Counted from the stretch's first letter, positions 38,043-49,703 are shown. The stretch is 64,000 bases of DNA from Sandaracinus sp. (GCA_002699025.1 PABA01000050.1:159757-223756), one strand, 5' to 3'. Made by a program: numbers and translations. Notes: generated by a model not told the origin, from the sequence alone.

Positions 38043-39190
38043 TCAGCGCCAGGCCTGGAGGAAGCCGCCGAAGGTGGCGACGTAGATCGTGCCGTCGGCG
38101 CCGAGGACGGGCGCGGCGAAGGTGCGCCGCCCCACGGAGACGGACCAGCGCACGCGCCCATCGGCGGCCACGGCGAGGAGCTCGCGCCGCCCGCTGACGA
38201 CGAGCGTCGTCCCGCCCGCGTCGACGGAGAGCTCGCCGGCCATCGGGCCGTGGTCGTCGAGGCGCCAGCGCTCGCTTCCGTCCGGCTCCACGCAGAGCAG
38301 CCCCGCGTCGAGCGTGCCGAAGCGGAGCGACCCGTCGGGCGCGAGGGCCAGCGCGCTGGTCGGCGCCGGCCGCACGTCGAGCTCGCTGCGATCGTGGCCG
38401 CCCGCCAGCCCCACCCGGTGGAGCACGCCGCCGCGGCTCAGCGCGAGCACGTCGCCCGTGTCCGTGACCACCGGGCCGAGCACCACGGGCTCCCCGAGGT
38501 CCACGCTCCGCTCGAGCGCTCCCTCGAGGCCGAACCAGTGGAGCCCCTCCCCGGCCGCGACGACGATCGACCCCCCCGCGAGCGCCGCCTGGCTCCGCGC
38601 CGGCCCCGGGAGCCGCGTCTCGAAGACCCGGCGCCCCTCGCCGTCCACCCGGAGGAGCTGCGGGTCCCCGGTGGGCACGACCACCGAGCCGTCGTCGAGG
38701 GCGAGGGGCGAGCCGACCACCAGCGCGCCGACCTCCGCCTCGGCCCGCGAGCGCGGCCCGCCCACGAAGAGCAGCCGCCCGCCCTGCGCGCCGAGCACGA
38801 CCTTGCCGTCCGGAGTGAAGGAGGGCGTCCCGCTCGCGAGCCCCACCTGGAGGGCCCAGCGCTGCGCCCCGTCGGGGCCGACCATGGACAGGCCGCTCTG
38901 GCTCCCGACGAAGACCGTCCCGTCGCGCGCCACGGTCGGCGTGCGGACCCGCTGGCCGCTCCCGATGTTCGCCGCCTCCCACTGCCGGGTGGGCGCCTCG
39001 CTCGGCGCCAGGCCGCGGAGCCGCCCGGTGCGGCGCGGGTCGCCGCCGCCCGTGCGCCAGGGGTGGTCGGTCGCGACCCCGAAGGGGATCTCCACGTAGC
39101 GCCCGGTCGGCACGGGCCGGGCCCGCACGAGGGCCGCCGCCGCGGACACTCCCACTCCGAGCGCGAGGGCGAGGAGCACGCGCCCTCCCC

Positions 39191-39194
<4 letters not shown>
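38043..39194 (-). CDS. PQQ-type beta-propeller protein, membrane-anchored or exported
   Basis: A 383-residue protein with an N-terminal hydrophobic segment (VLLALALGVGVSAAAALV) and then seven or so beta-propeller repeats with the pattern ..DGTVFVGSQSG..., ...GSVVVPTGDPQLL, ...DGTIYVATFGGFLQAW, as in PQQ/BamB-like propellers. No enzymatic residues are identifiable; it is likely an extracytoplasmic binding scaffold. The GTG start overlaps the kinase stop (GTGA), so it is translationally coupled to the receptor kinase and may be its periplasmic partner. Confidence 0.85.
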
Positions 39195-41254
<2,060 letters not shown>

Positions 41255-41296
41255 CCTAGCGCACCCCTCCCCGCCCGAGGAGCAGCCGCGCTCGGC

Positions 41297-43516
41297 TCAC
41301 CGGCGCCTCGACGAGGAAGGCGCTGGGAGGACGAAGGCGGCGTCGAGCCGGGGCACGCTCATGACCTGCCCCGAGGGGGAGCGGAACTGTTGCTCGCCGG
41401 CGAGCTCGCCGAGGACGCGCACCCAGGTGTTCAGGCCGGCCTCGGTGGCGCCGTCGTAGGTGACCCAGAGCGGGCAGCGCTGGCTGCCGGGGCAGTCGCG
41501 GAGGACGATCTGCAGGACGCTGCGCCCCTCGTGGACGTCGACGTTGTAGACGCGGCCCACGAAGGCGACGCGGCGGCCGCGGTAGGTGTCCGGGCTCGAG
41601 GCGATGCGGGCGTAGGGGAGCTCCTCGACCGGGTAGCTCGCGGCCTCGGCGGCGAGGTCCTCGACGCGGCGGATGTGGAGCACGCGGCGGCGCGGGGCGC
41701 GGCCGGGGCGGCGGGCGACGAGGACGTGCTCGCTCTCGCCCATGGCGTCGAGCACGAGCTGGGTGACGAAGCGGCCCTCGCGGAGCTCGAGCTCGGAGCC
41801 GTCGAGGGTGACGGTGGCCTCCGGGTGCGCGGCGCCGGCCACCTCGACCGTGCGCTGGTCGGTGATGGCGCGCTCGCCCGGGCGGTCGACCTGCAGCGTG
41901 GCGAAGGGGATGCGCACGGCGACGTCGCCCTCGGCGGGGGCGCTGCCGTCCGGGAGGACGACGCGGTAGTGGACGGTCTTCTCGAAGAGGGGGGCCTCGC
42001 CGGTGGTGTCCTCGAGGGGGTAGTCCTGGGTCGCGTGGCCGGTGGCGTCGAGGGCGACGGCCTGCTCGTCGAGGGTGATGTCGGCGCCCGGGACGGCGTC
42101 GACGACGACGCGGAGGACGGGCGGGTCCTGCTCGAGGGCGCTGAGGTCGGCGCGCACGCGGAAGCGGAGCGAGAGGAGGACCGTGACCTGGTCGACCGAG
42201 CCGTCGGGGGCGACGACGCCGATCTGGAGCTCGTTGTCGCCGAGGCGGAGGTCCGTGGCCTCGAGCGGGAACTCGGCGCGACCGGCCTCGAGGGGGCGCT
42301 CCTCGCCGCCGAAGCGGACCTTCGTGCCGGGCTCGGCGCCGGGGACGTCGACGACGAGCACCTCGCCGCGCTCGCTCTGACCGACGCTGGCCTGGACCTC
42401 CGCGTCGCCCTGGCTGAGGAGGTAGAAGGTGGCGGCGCCGCCCGCGACGGCCGCGAGGAGGAGGACGATGGCGAGGATCGTCAGGCCCCGGCCGCCCTTC
42501 TTCTTCGCGGGCAGCCCGGCGGGGACGTCGTCCCAGCTCGCGTCCGGGGCGGCGGCGGGCGCCCCCGGAGCGGCCTGAGCGGCTGGCGCCGGAGCTCCCG
42601 CGGGCGCCTGGGCGGGCGCACCGGCCGGCGGCGCGGCGCCGAGCATGGTGCGGTTCGTCGTCGGCGCGGGCTTCGGCTGCCCACCCGTGGGCGCGGCGGC
42701 GGGCTCGGCGCCGCCCTTCGCCGGCATGCCGAGCATGGTGCGGTTCGTCGTCGGCGCGGGCTTCGGCTGTCCGGCGGGTGCCGCCGCTGCGCCTCCGCCA
42801 GGGGGCGCGGGCGCGGCGCCGCCCGCGGTCTGCGCGGGCATGCCGAGCATCGTCCGCTGGGTGTTCGGCGCCGGCTTCGCGCCGCCGGCCGGCGGTGGCG
42901 CGGCGGACGGTGGCGCGGCTTGCTGTGGCGCGGCGTCGCCCGCCGGCGGGGACGCGGCCTGCCCCGGATCGTGCGACGAAGCCCCGCCCGGCCCTTGCGG
43001 CTCCGGCGCGGCGCCCCCACTCGGAGGCGCGACCGCCGGCATGCCCAGCATCGTCTGCGGCTTCGCCTTCGCCTTCGGCGGCGCGGCGCCCGCCGGAGCG
43101 AAGCCAGCCGCGTCGGGAGGAGCCTCGAGGGGCGGCGTGAACGCCGGCGTATCCGGGACGGTCTTGGCCCAGTCGCGACCGCCGCCGCCCGCGCCCCCGG
43201 CCGGCGGGGCCTCCGCCGGCGTCGGCGCCGCGGGCGAGGTCGGCGCGGCAGGGCCCTCCCCGCTCGCCGGCGCGGCCACCGCCGGCATGCCGAGCATCGT
43301 GCCCTTCGGCGTGGGGCCGCTCGCGGGTCCCCCCGGCGCCCCCTGCCCGCTCGCGCCGGGCGCAGGCGTCGCCGGCATGCCGAGCATGGTCTGCTTGGCG
43401 CCCGCCGGCTGGGGCGGGGGCCGCTTCACGAGGTCGTAGCCGCACTGGCCGCAGAACTTCGCCTCCGGGGAGAGCGGCGTTCCACATTGCGGGCAGGGCG
43501 ATTGGCCGTCCGCCAT
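41297..43516 (-). CDS. Zinc-ribbon membrane protein with six TMLG motifs
   Basis: A 739-residue protein. A zinc ribbon (Cys 8, 11, 22, 25) is followed by about 300 residues of Pro/Ala-rich disorder with six copies of a Thr-Met-Leu-Gly motif (Thr 43, 73, 155, 222, 260, 290), five of them continuing Met-Pro-Ala and four preceded closely by a basic residue. A TM helix lies at about 344-367. The extracytoplasmic part has repeated beta-sandwich-like segments (EPGTKVRFGGEE, HPEATVTLDGSELEL) and an OB-like end (YRGRRVAFVGRVYNVDV). It is the first gene of the kinase operon. The motifs could be kinase targets; this is inference. Start ATG 43516. Confidence 0.85.
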   Translation of the reverse strand: MADGQSPCPQCGTPLSPEAKFCGQCGYDLVKRPPPQPAGAKQTMLGMPATPAPGASGQGAPGGPASGPTPKGTMLGMPAVAAPASGEGPAAPTSPAAPTPAEAPPAGGAGGGGRDWAKTVPDTPAFTPPLEAPPDAAGFAPAGAAPPKAKAKPQTMLGMPAVAPPSGGAAPEPQGPGGASSHDPGQAASPPAGDAAPQQAAPPSAAPPPAGGAKPAPNTQRTMLGMPAQTAGGAAPAPPGGGAAAAPAGQPKPAPTTNRTMLGMPAKGGAEPAAAPTGGQPKPAPTTNRTMLGAAPPAGAPAQAPAGAPAPAAQAAPGAPAAAPDASWDDVPAGLPAKKKGGRGLTILAIVLLLAAVAGGAATFYLLSQGDAEVQASVGQSERGEVLVVDVPGAEPGTKVRFGGEERPLEAGRAEFPLEATDLRLGDNELQIGVVAPDGSVDQVTVLLSLRFRVRADLSALEQDPPVLRVVVDAVPGADITLDEQAVALDATGHATQDYPLEDTTGEAPLFEKTVHYRVVLPDGSAPAEGDVAVRIPFATLQVDRPGERAITDQRTVEVAGAAHPEATVTLDGSELELREGRFVTQLVLDAMGESEHVLVARRPGRAPRRRVLHIRRVEDLAAEAASYPVEELPYARIASSPDTYRGRRVAFVGRVYNVDVHEGRSVLQIVLRDCPGSQRCPLWVTYDGATEAGLNTWVRVLGELAGEQQFRSPSGQVMSVPRLDAAFVLPAPSSSRRR

Positions 43517-43791
43517 GGCGCGGGAGTCTATCAGACGGCCGGCCCGGAGCGAGGGCGGGGCGAGACCCTCCATCCGAAGGCCTCCCGTCGCCGGATCGAC
43601 ACGAAGATTCCGCGTGCGCGCCGAAGCCTGTTATCCTTCCGGCGGGTGGATCTTCACGTCACAGACGGAAGGTTTCACTCAGGGGGAAATCCGAGGACCT
43701 CGCGGTGTGGACGTGGGGATGGAGGACGACCCTCTCCTATATGGGGAACGAAACGGACCCATCGATTGGGACTGGAATGGGAGAGAGGCAC

Positions 43792-44865
43792 ATGAACGGC
43801 TTCGAGGTGCGATTGAAGGCACTGCTCATCGCGACGGTCGTCGCGCTGGGCGGCGTCGCGTGTGGTGACGACGACGGCATGACCGAGATGGACGCCGGCG
43901 GCGGCGTCGACGCGGGCGGCGGCAAGGACGCCGGCGGCGAGGAAGATGCCGGCGGCGAAGAGGACGCAGGCCCGGAGGACGCCGGCACGGACGCCGGTCC
44001 GCCCGCGGAGGCCTTCATCCGCGTCGCCCATCTCTCCCCGAACACGCCGCCCGTGCGCGTCTGCATCCAGGCGACGCTCATGGGCACGCCCATCGGCGAT
44101 CCCACGGGCCCCCTGCCGGACCCGACCACCGACGACCCGATCCCCTTCCGGGGCATCTCGGGCTACATCCCCTTCGCGGCCGGTGACCCCGTCACCTACG
44201 TGATCGACGTCTTCGCGGACCCGGACGGCGAGACCGTCACGGATTGCGACGGCGAGGCCGCGCTCCAGGTCGAGCTCACGGTCGGCGAGGACATCGAGCC
44301 CGGCATGCGCTACACGGCGGCCGCGATCGGCCTCCTGAACGCCACCGAGCAGAACAACTGCGGCGAGACCTTCGACGCGGCCTGCCCGGAGGCCCTCGAG
44401 CTCTCGGCGGCCCTCTTCGAGGACGCGGCCGAGGAGATGGACGGCATGGTGATGGTCCGAGCGCTCCACGCGATCCCGAACGCGCCGGGCGTCGACGTCT
44501 GCTTCGACCCGGACGGTTCGGTCGGCGAGATGGACCCGGTGGAGCTCTTCGAGAACGCCACCTTCGGTACCGCCTCGGACTACTACATGCAGGACTCGGC
44601 CATCGAGGCCGGCTCCCTGCGCATCTTCGCGCACGTCTCGGCGGAGATGGACTGCCCGGCCGGCGTCGAGGGCGCCGAGGTCGCCGAGCTGCCGATCCCG
44701 ACGCCCGAGGCGCTCACCATGGCCTTCCCCGAGGGCACGCCCATCGCCGGGACCTACGACCTCGGCACGGTGAACACGGTCTTCGCCGAGGGCCTGCTCG
44801 GCACCGAGGGGGCGACCCAGCCCCTCTTCGTGCCGTGGATCGACCTGCCGCCGCCCTCCATGTGA
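43792..44865 (+). CDS. DUF4397 lipoprotein
   Basis: A 357-residue lipoprotein: signal LLIATVVALGGVAC, then Gly-Asp-Asp-Asp and an Asp-Ala-Gly-Gly linker (DAGGGVDAGGGKDAGG). The body contains the DUF4397 pattern twice: AFIRVAHLSPNTPPVRVCI and VMVRALHAIPNAPGVDVCF. DUF4397 is a beta-rich surface domain of unknown function found in exported proteins. The ATG at 43792 has a GAGAGAGG ribosome-binding site; the open frame upstream is rejected. A strong terminator follows. Confidence 0.87.
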   Translation: MNGFEVRLKALLIATVVALGGVACGDDDGMTEMDAGGGVDAGGGKDAGGEEDAGGEEDAGPEDAGTDAGPPAEAFIRVAHLSPNTPPVRVCIQATLMGTPIGDPTGPLPDPTTDDPIPFRGISGYIPFAAGDPVTYVIDVFADPDGETVTDCDGEAALQVELTVGEDIEPGMRYTAAAIGLLNATEQNNCGETFDAACPEALELSAALFEDAAEEMDGMVMVRALHAIPNAPGVDVCFDPDGSVGEMDPVELFENATFGTASDYYMQDSAIEAGSLRIFAHVSAEMDCPAGVEGAEVAELPIPTPEALTMAFPEGTPIAGTYDLGTVNTVFAEGLLGTEGATQPLFVPWIDLPPPSM

Positions 44866-44884
44866 GCGGCGTCGCTTGAACCGT

Positions 44885-44918
44885 CGAAGAGCCCGCGGGT
44901 CCGCCCGCGGGCTCTTCG
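44885..44918 (+). terminator. Strong hairpin terminator after the DUF4397 gene
   Basis: A perfect 15-base stem (CGAAGAGCCCGCGGG at 44885-44899 with its complement at 44904-44918) and a TCCG loop, 20 bases after the stop, followed by CGTTCCGTC. Confidence 0.8.
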
Positions 44919-45167
44919 CGTTCCGTCGGCCTGTCGGCGAGCAGAGTCCTCGGAAGGCGGCCTCGCCGGAGAGCTTCCTCGTGAAAAACTGCAACCACGC
45001 GTCGGGTCGGCGGTCCCGGCCCGGTGGCTACCCGCATAGCCACCCGTCCCCGCCGAGGTTTCACCGCAGCTCAGCGCGAACGGATCTTTGTCGCGGCGCT
45101 GGCCGTGGGCCGGCTCTGGGCCGCCCTCGCCCCTTCGGAACACCGCTTGCTCTGCTGTCCGGCCGGA

Positions 45168-45542
45168 GTGCCCGCCGCCGCCCCGTCCCCTTCCCGCTCC
45201 CTCCCGTCCCCGCGCCTCGCCGGGCGGCTCGATCGCTGGTGCCGCTGGGCCCTCGGCTCGACGCTCGTCTTCAACCTCCTCGACGCGCTCCTGACGCTCG
45301 CGATCGTCTCGGCGGGCCTCGCCATCGAGGCCAACCCGCTCATGGCGGAGCTGCTCGCCCGCGGCCCGGTGCTCTTCGTCGGCGCCAAGCTCGCCTTGGT
45401 CTCGGCGGCCGTGGTCGTCCTCTGGCGCTACCGGACGCGCCGGCTCGCGCGGCTGGGCGCGGGCCTGAGCTTCACCGCGTACGCGGCGATCATGCTCGTC
45501 CACACCCAGTCCATCGCCGCCCTCGGCGCCTGGCTCCGCTGA
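45168..45542 (+). CDS. DUF5658-like small membrane protein
   Basis: A 124-residue membrane protein with three hydrophobic helices: TLVFNLLDALLTLAIVSAGL, a middle segment GPVLFVGAKLALVSAAVVVL, and LGAGLSFTAYAAIMLV. The order N..D.. then EANP then a K-containing helix is that of the DUF5658 family, whose function is unknown. The GTG start at 45168 is the best match to the family N-terminus; an open frame from 45024 has a non-protein-like extension. The start is uncertain. Confidence 0.7.
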   Translation: MPAAAPSPSRSLPSPRLAGRLDRWCRWALGSTLVFNLLDALLTLAIVSAGLAIEANPLMAELLARGPVLFVGAKLALVSAAVVVLWRYRTRRLARLGAGLSFTAYAAIMLVHTQSIAALGAWLR

Positions 45543-45623
45543 GCGCCGGTCGCGACGGCGGGCCCGGCAGCCGCCGGCGGCGGTCGCCGGACGCAAAGGG
45601 CTCGGCTGGATGGGCGCAGCCGT

Positions 45624-45690
45624 GATGGATGCAGTCGCGACGGACGCAGCCGCGATGGATGCAGTCGCGATATGGATGCAGTCGCGATGG
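45624..45690. repeat. 15-base GATGGATGCAGTCGC repeats
   Basis: Four copies of the 15-base unit (45624, 45639, 45654, 45669; the last carries a two-base insertion) lie between the DUF5658 gene and the next leftward gene. Same family as at 18094. Confidence 0.8.
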
Positions 45691-45699
45691 CCGGCGTGC

Positions 45700-46308
45700 T
45701 CAGAACGCCGTGTGCCCGAGCGGACCGCGCCGCTCGAGCGTGAAGAAGGAGGGCGTCGGCAGGCGCAGCGCGCCGAGGTCCAGGTAGCTCCAGCCGAGCA
45801 GGAGGTCGACCTCGCCCGGCCGCACGGCGACGATGGGGTCGCGGAGGAACTTCAGGGGCGGCCGGTTCGGCTGGCGGCCGTAGTCGAGCATCAGCCCGCG
45901 ATGGCACCAGACCTTCCGCCCCTCGCGGCGCGGCATCGGATAGCCGGCGGTCGAACAGACCTCGAAGGGCCCGAAGGTCTTCGGGCTCCCGTCGCGGAGC
46001 CGCATGGGCTCGTCCGGCGCGTCCAGGCCCCGCTGCTCGAGGCGCACGTTCCAGCCGCGGAGCGTCCCCGTCGTCGGGTCGCGGTGGAAGGTCTTGCGGA
46101 AGGTCTTCCAGCTCAGCTTCTCGGCGAGCGGCGGGAGCCCCAGGCTGACGCCGCGGTACTCCGTATCGTCCAGGGCCGCGGGCTCGATGGGGTAGCCGCC
46201 CTCGAGCACCTCGAGGAGCGCGTCCCCGTCCATGCCCCAGAGCTCCTCGGCGAGCCGCGCCGGCTCCGTGCCCTCGGCCGCCAGCGCGGAGAAGCGTGCC
46301 GTCTGCAT
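45700..46308 (-). CDS. Soluble protein of unknown function
   Basis: A 202-residue protein with well-spaced conserved-looking segments: LDDTEYRGVSLGLPPLAEKL, SWKTFRKTFHRDPTTGTLRG, WNVRLEQRGLDAP, DLLLGWSYLDLGALRLPTPS. It has no signal or membrane segment. The start at 46308 has a GAGGGAGC ribosome-binding site. The overall look is of a conserved bacterial family, but I cannot name it and no catalytic motif is evident. It is separated from the Hsp90-like gene upstream by a long repeat tract, so it probably has its own promoter. Confidence 0.75.
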   Translation of the reverse strand: MQTARFSALAAEGTEPARLAEELWGMDGDALLEVLEGGYPIEPAALDDTEYRGVSLGLPPLAEKLSWKTFRKTFHRDPTTGTLRGWNVRLEQRGLDAPDEPMRLRDGSPKTFGPFEVCSTAGYPMPRREGRKVWCHRGLMLDYGRQPNRPPLKFLRDPIVAVRPGEVDLLLGWSYLDLGALRLPTPSFFTLERRGPLGHTAF

Positions 46309-46380
46309 GCTCCCTCGTTACCACGCCGAGAGCCACCCCGGCGAGCAGGGCTCACATCGGCCTCCGAGCTACGGCGGGAG
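46309..46380. other. Short leader of the 45700-46308 gene
   Basis: About 70 bases between the gene start and the repeats. It holds the ribosome-binding site and probably the promoter, but no clear -10/-35 is visible. Confidence 0.35.
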
Positions 46381-46470
46381 CCCGAGCTTCAGCGCCAGCC
46401 CAAGCGACGGCGACAGCGACAGCCACAGCGCCAGCCACAGCTTCAGCGCCAGCCACAGCTACGGCCCCAG
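46381..46470. repeat. CAGCGCCAGCCACAG repeats
   Basis: About six degenerate copies of a CAGC-C-AG unit, for example CAGCGCCAGCCACAGCTTC repeated, continuing into the next tract. Confidence 0.75.
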
Positions 46471-46499
46471 CTTCGGAGCCTCGGCTCCACCTTCTCGCT

Positions 46500-46712
46500 C
46501 GGGGTCGGGCACGCTCCGGCTCGGGCTCCTGCTCGTGCTCGGGCTCCTGCTGGAGCTGCGGCTCGAGCTCGGGCTCCTCCTCCTGCTTGGGCTCCTGCTT
46601 GGGCTCGGGCTCCTGCTTGGGCTCCTGCTTGGGCTCCTGCTTGGGCTCCTGCTTGGGCTCCTGCTTGGGCTCGGGCTCGGGCTCCTGCTCGGGCTCTGGC
46701 TCGGACCCCTGC
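46500..46712. repeat. 12-base GGGCTCCTGCTT tandem repeats
   Basis: A run of GGGCTCCTGCTT units, five consecutive near-identical copies around 46615-46672, flanked by degenerate GGGCTCGGGCTC units. It abuts the stop codon of the Hsp90-like gene and resembles the tracts at 2925 and 10746. Confidence 0.85.
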
Positions 46713-46717
46713 TCTCC

Positions 46718-48724
46718 TCAGCCCTCTCCCGCCAACCGCACCAGCGCCTCCGCCATCGCCCTCGGCAACCCCACCGCCGCCGCCAGCTCCCCGGGCTCCT
46801 CCGCCGCCAGCCGCTCGAAGCTCCCGCAGCGCGCCGCCACCTGCCGCGCCACGCTCGCGCTCAGCCCCGCCTCGCCCTCGAGCCAGCTCGCGTGCAGCGG
46901 CCGCTCGGCCGGCCGCGCCGCCTCCGCCCCGAGCAGCGCCCCCAGCGCCGCACCGGTCGCCCGCGCGCTCTCGAGCAGCGCCTCGGGCGCGAGCCGCTCG
47001 CTCCCGAGCAAGCGCGCCAGCTCCTTGAGCACCGTCGCCGCCGCGCGCCGCCCCGCCCCGGCCGGCGCCGCGGCCAGGCTCCGCACGAGCGGGTTGTCCA
47101 CGTTCACGTGCAGCGTCCGCTTCATCACCGGCGCCCGGGCGGCGTAGTCGCCGAGGAGCCCGGCCAGCGGGGCGTTCTCCCGGGCCTCCTCCTTCGCCTG
47201 CTCCGCGAGCCGCAGCCTCCTCGGCGTCACCAGCACGGCCGGCACGTCCACCGGCGCGAAGCGCGCCGCCACGGCCTCCGTCTCCGCGTCCGCGAGCTCC
47301 CCGACGAGCGCCGCCATCGCGCCCTCCACGGGCACCGGGTCGAGCAGCCCCGCCCCCGGCTGCCCCGCCTCCTCGACGAGCGGCACGCCCCGCTCCTTCG
47401 CGTAGAGTCGGAGGAAAGGCGCGTCCGCGAAGTACTGCGCATCGATCACCGGCCGCCGCGCCGACTCGAGCAGGAGCTCCATGGTCCGCGCCTGCTCCTC
47501 GCTCGCGTAGAGGTAGATCGTGCCCCCGCTCGCCTCGAGGTACGCCGGCAGGGTCCGCTCGCCGCGCGAGGTGCGGAAGGTGACCCGATCCGCCACCGCC
47601 TCGAAGAGCGCCGGCGCGTCCAGGGCCCAGCGCTTGAGGAGCGACTCGTGCGCGCGCACCACCTCGCCCCAGGTCGCCGGCTGCTCGCGCTCGAGCCGCT
47701 CGAGCCACGCGAGGAGCTGCCGCTCGACCCCGTCGCGCACCGCCCGGAACCGGGCCTCGCGGCGCACGCTCTCCCGGCTCGCCGTCGGCTCGAGGAGCGG
47801 GCAATCGACGAGCCCGGTCACGAAGCGCGCCCAGCGCGGGAGCAACCCCTCGTCCCGCGGGTCCACCAGCATGTGCCGGATGAGCACGCGCGCCGCCCCG
47901 TGCTCGCGCACGCTCAGCTGCGAGCCCTCGGGGATGCAGAGCAGGCCCTCGAGCGGCACGCGCCCGAGCACCGGATCGTCGACGTCCTCGAGCCGGAGCG
48001 TCGCGATCGGCGGCCGCCCCTCGCAGAGCTCCGCCGCGAGCGCGACCTCGGTGACGGCCGGCGCGCCCTCCCCCTCCGGCCGCGTCCAGGGAAGCCGCGT
48101 GGCGTTGACCCGCTCGCCCTCCACGTAGAGCGGGGTCTCGAGCCAGCGCGCGTAGTGCGCGATGGCGTCCCGCACCACCGAGGGTCGCGCGAGCTCCTCG
48201 GCGTCCTCGCGGAAGCGCACCGCGACCTCCGTGCCCTCCCAGGGCACCTCCGCCGGCTCGAGCCGGTAGGTCTGCTGCCCGTCGCAGATCCAGCGCCAGC
48301 CCTCCTCCTCGCCGGCCCGCCGCGTCGTCACGACGACCCGATCGCCGATCAGGAAGGCCGAGAGCAGCCCCACGCCGAACTGCCCGACGAGCTCGCTCGC
48401 GTCCTCGGAGCCGGCGAGCCGCTCCTTCAGCGCGCCCGTTTGCCCGCGCCCGATGGTCGCCAGGAAGCGCTCGATCTCGTCGTCGTTCAGGCCGAGGCCG
48501 GTGTCGTGGAAGCGCACCCAGGGGCGGCCGCCCTCCTGGCCGAGGCGCACGTCGACGCAGGGCGGGAGCCCGCTCCCGACCTCGAGCCGCCGCCGCACGC
48601 AGCTGTCGTGGGCGTTCTGCACGAGCTCCCGGAAGGCGACGCGCCGGTCCGAGTAGAGGTGCTCGCCGAGGAGCTTGAGCAGGCCTGGGAGATGGAGCTC
48701 GAGCTGGGCGAGGCGGGCGCTCAT
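46718..48724 (-). CDS. Hsp90-family protein with C-terminal helix-hairpin-helix-like segment
   Basis: A 668-residue divergent HtpG relative. The GHKL ATPase region is intact: FRELVQNAHDS (Glu33, Asn37, Asp40), HDTGLGL (73-79) and GQFGVGLLSAF (114-124). The middle domain has TLRLEDVDDPVLGRVPLEG and the Arg-containing SRESVRREARFR. The C-terminal 54 residues (about 615-668) differ from HtpG and read like a helix-hairpin-helix repeat (ASVARQVAARCGSFERLAAE then a second VGLPRAMAEALVRL). The start overlaps the stop of the upstream helical-protein gene (ATGA). Function beyond an ATPase chaperone-like role is unknown. Confidence 0.87.
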   Translation of the reverse strand: MSARLAQLELHLPGLLKLLGEHLYSDRRVAFRELVQNAHDSCVRRRLEVGSGLPPCVDVRLGQEGGRPWVRFHDTGLGLNDDEIERFLATIGRGQTGALKERLAGSEDASELVGQFGVGLLSAFLIGDRVVVTTRRAGEEEGWRWICDGQQTYRLEPAEVPWEGTEVAVRFREDAEELARPSVVRDAIAHYARWLETPLYVEGERVNATRLPWTRPEGEGAPAVTEVALAAELCEGRPPIATLRLEDVDDPVLGRVPLEGLLCIPEGSQLSVREHGAARVLIRHMLVDPRDEGLLPRWARFVTGLVDCPLLEPTASRESVRREARFRAVRDGVERQLLAWLERLEREQPATWGEVVRAHESLLKRWALDAPALFEAVADRVTFRTSRGERTLPAYLEASGGTIYLYASEEQARTMELLLESARRPVIDAQYFADAPFLRLYAKERGVPLVEEAGQPGAGLLDPVPVEGAMAALVGELADAETEAVAARFAPVDVPAVLVTPRRLRLAEQAKEEARENAPLAGLLGDYAARAPVMKRTLHVNVDNPLVRSLAAAPAGAGRRAAATVLKELARLLGSERLAPEALLESARATGAALGALLGAEAARPAERPLHASWLEGEAGLSASVARQVAARCGSFERLAAEEPGELAAAVGLPRAMAEALVRLAGEG

Positions 48725-49695
48725 GGCGCCCCCGGCGCGTCGACGGCGAGGCCGAGCTCGCGGGCGCGCAGGCGCAGATCCTCGGCGCGCGTCTTGGGGA
48801 GCGCGGCCTCGAGCCGGGAGCGGGCCGGCGCCTCGTCCCCGCCCCGCGCGCGGCACCAGGCGATCTCCGCGAGGGCCACCTTCGCCGCGTCACGCGGATA
48901 GCCCTGCGCCTCGGTGAAGCGACGCATGTCGTCCAGGAGCGCCGGAACGGGATCGGGCTCGACGGCGCCGGGGGCGGCGAGGAGCGCCTCGAGGAGCTCG
49001 TGCTGGATCAGGAGCCGCCCGGGGTTCGGCGCGTCCTTCGCGCAGCCCGCCTCGTAGGCCCGGTGGGCCGCCGCCGGCTCTCCCTTCGCGAGCTCCACGA
49101 GCACGGCGAGCTCGCGCTCGAGCTCCTCGTCGTCGGCCACGCGGCTGGCGAGCTCGGGACGGCCCCGGCAGGCGTCCCGGTCGAGCTCGACGAAGCGCCG
49201 GAGCTGCGCGAAGGCGGCCTCGGCGGCGCGCGCGTCCTGCTCCGCGTGGGCGAGCCGGACGCGCTCGGCGGCGAGCCGCGCGCCGTAATAGAGGTCCGCG
49301 TAGGTCTTCATGCGGATCTCCGCCCGCGCCTCGTCCAGGACGCGCCGCGCCTTGGCGAAGTCGCCGGAGAGCCGCGCCGAGCGGGCGACGCTCAGGCCGA
49401 GGCAGAACCAGCAGGTCATGCTCGGGCTGGCCTCCTCCCGGAGCTCGCTGGCGGTCGTCGCGATCTCCGGCGCGTAGCCGACCGGATCGAGCGCCTCGTA
49501 GACGCTGATGAGCTGGTCGTAGGCGCAGAGCCGCGCCTGGCAGCCGTCGTAGCGGGGTGCGCGCGCGAGCGTGACGAGCTCGACGGCGTCGTCGAGGAGC
49601 GCCTCGACGGGCGTCCGCCCCTGGATGCGCCGATCCTGGACGGCGGCGACCTTCTCCCAGAGCTCGGCGTTCGGATCGTCCTCGGGTCCCTTCAC
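48721..49695 (-). CDS. Alpha-helical TPR-like protein
   Basis: A 324-residue soluble, Ala/Glu/Arg-rich helical protein. Repeated helix pairs such as GDFAKARRVLDEARAEI, EQDARAAEAAFAQLRRFVEL and GEPAAAHRAYEAGCAK look like degenerate TPR units. The GTG start at 49695 has a GTAGGAG ribosome-binding site. It lies eight bases from the M23 peptidase gene and overlaps the Hsp90-like gene. TPR proteins often bind Hsp90, so a partner role is suggested by context, although no carboxylate-clamp signature can be read with confidence. Confidence 0.78.
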   Translation of the reverse strand: MKGPEDDPNAELWEKVAAVQDRRIQGRTPVEALLDDAVELVTLARAPRYDGCQARLCAYDQLISVYEALDPVGYAPEIATTASELREEASPSMTCWFCLGLSVARSARLSGDFAKARRVLDEARAEIRMKTYADLYYGARLAAERVRLAHAEQDARAAEAAFAQLRRFVELDRDACRGRPELASRVADDEELERELAVLVELAKGEPAAAHRAYEAGCAKDAPNPGRLLIQHELLEALLAAPGAVEPDPVPALLDDMRRFTEAQGYPRDAAKVALAEIAWCRARGGDEAPARSRLEAALPKTRAEDLRLRARELGLAVDAPGAP

Positions 49696-49703
49696 GCTCG
49701 CTC

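Noticed and set aside
46381..46712. CRISPR-like array
   Set aside because: Repeats are short, degenerate and directly abutting, without unique spacers; no cas genes are nearby.
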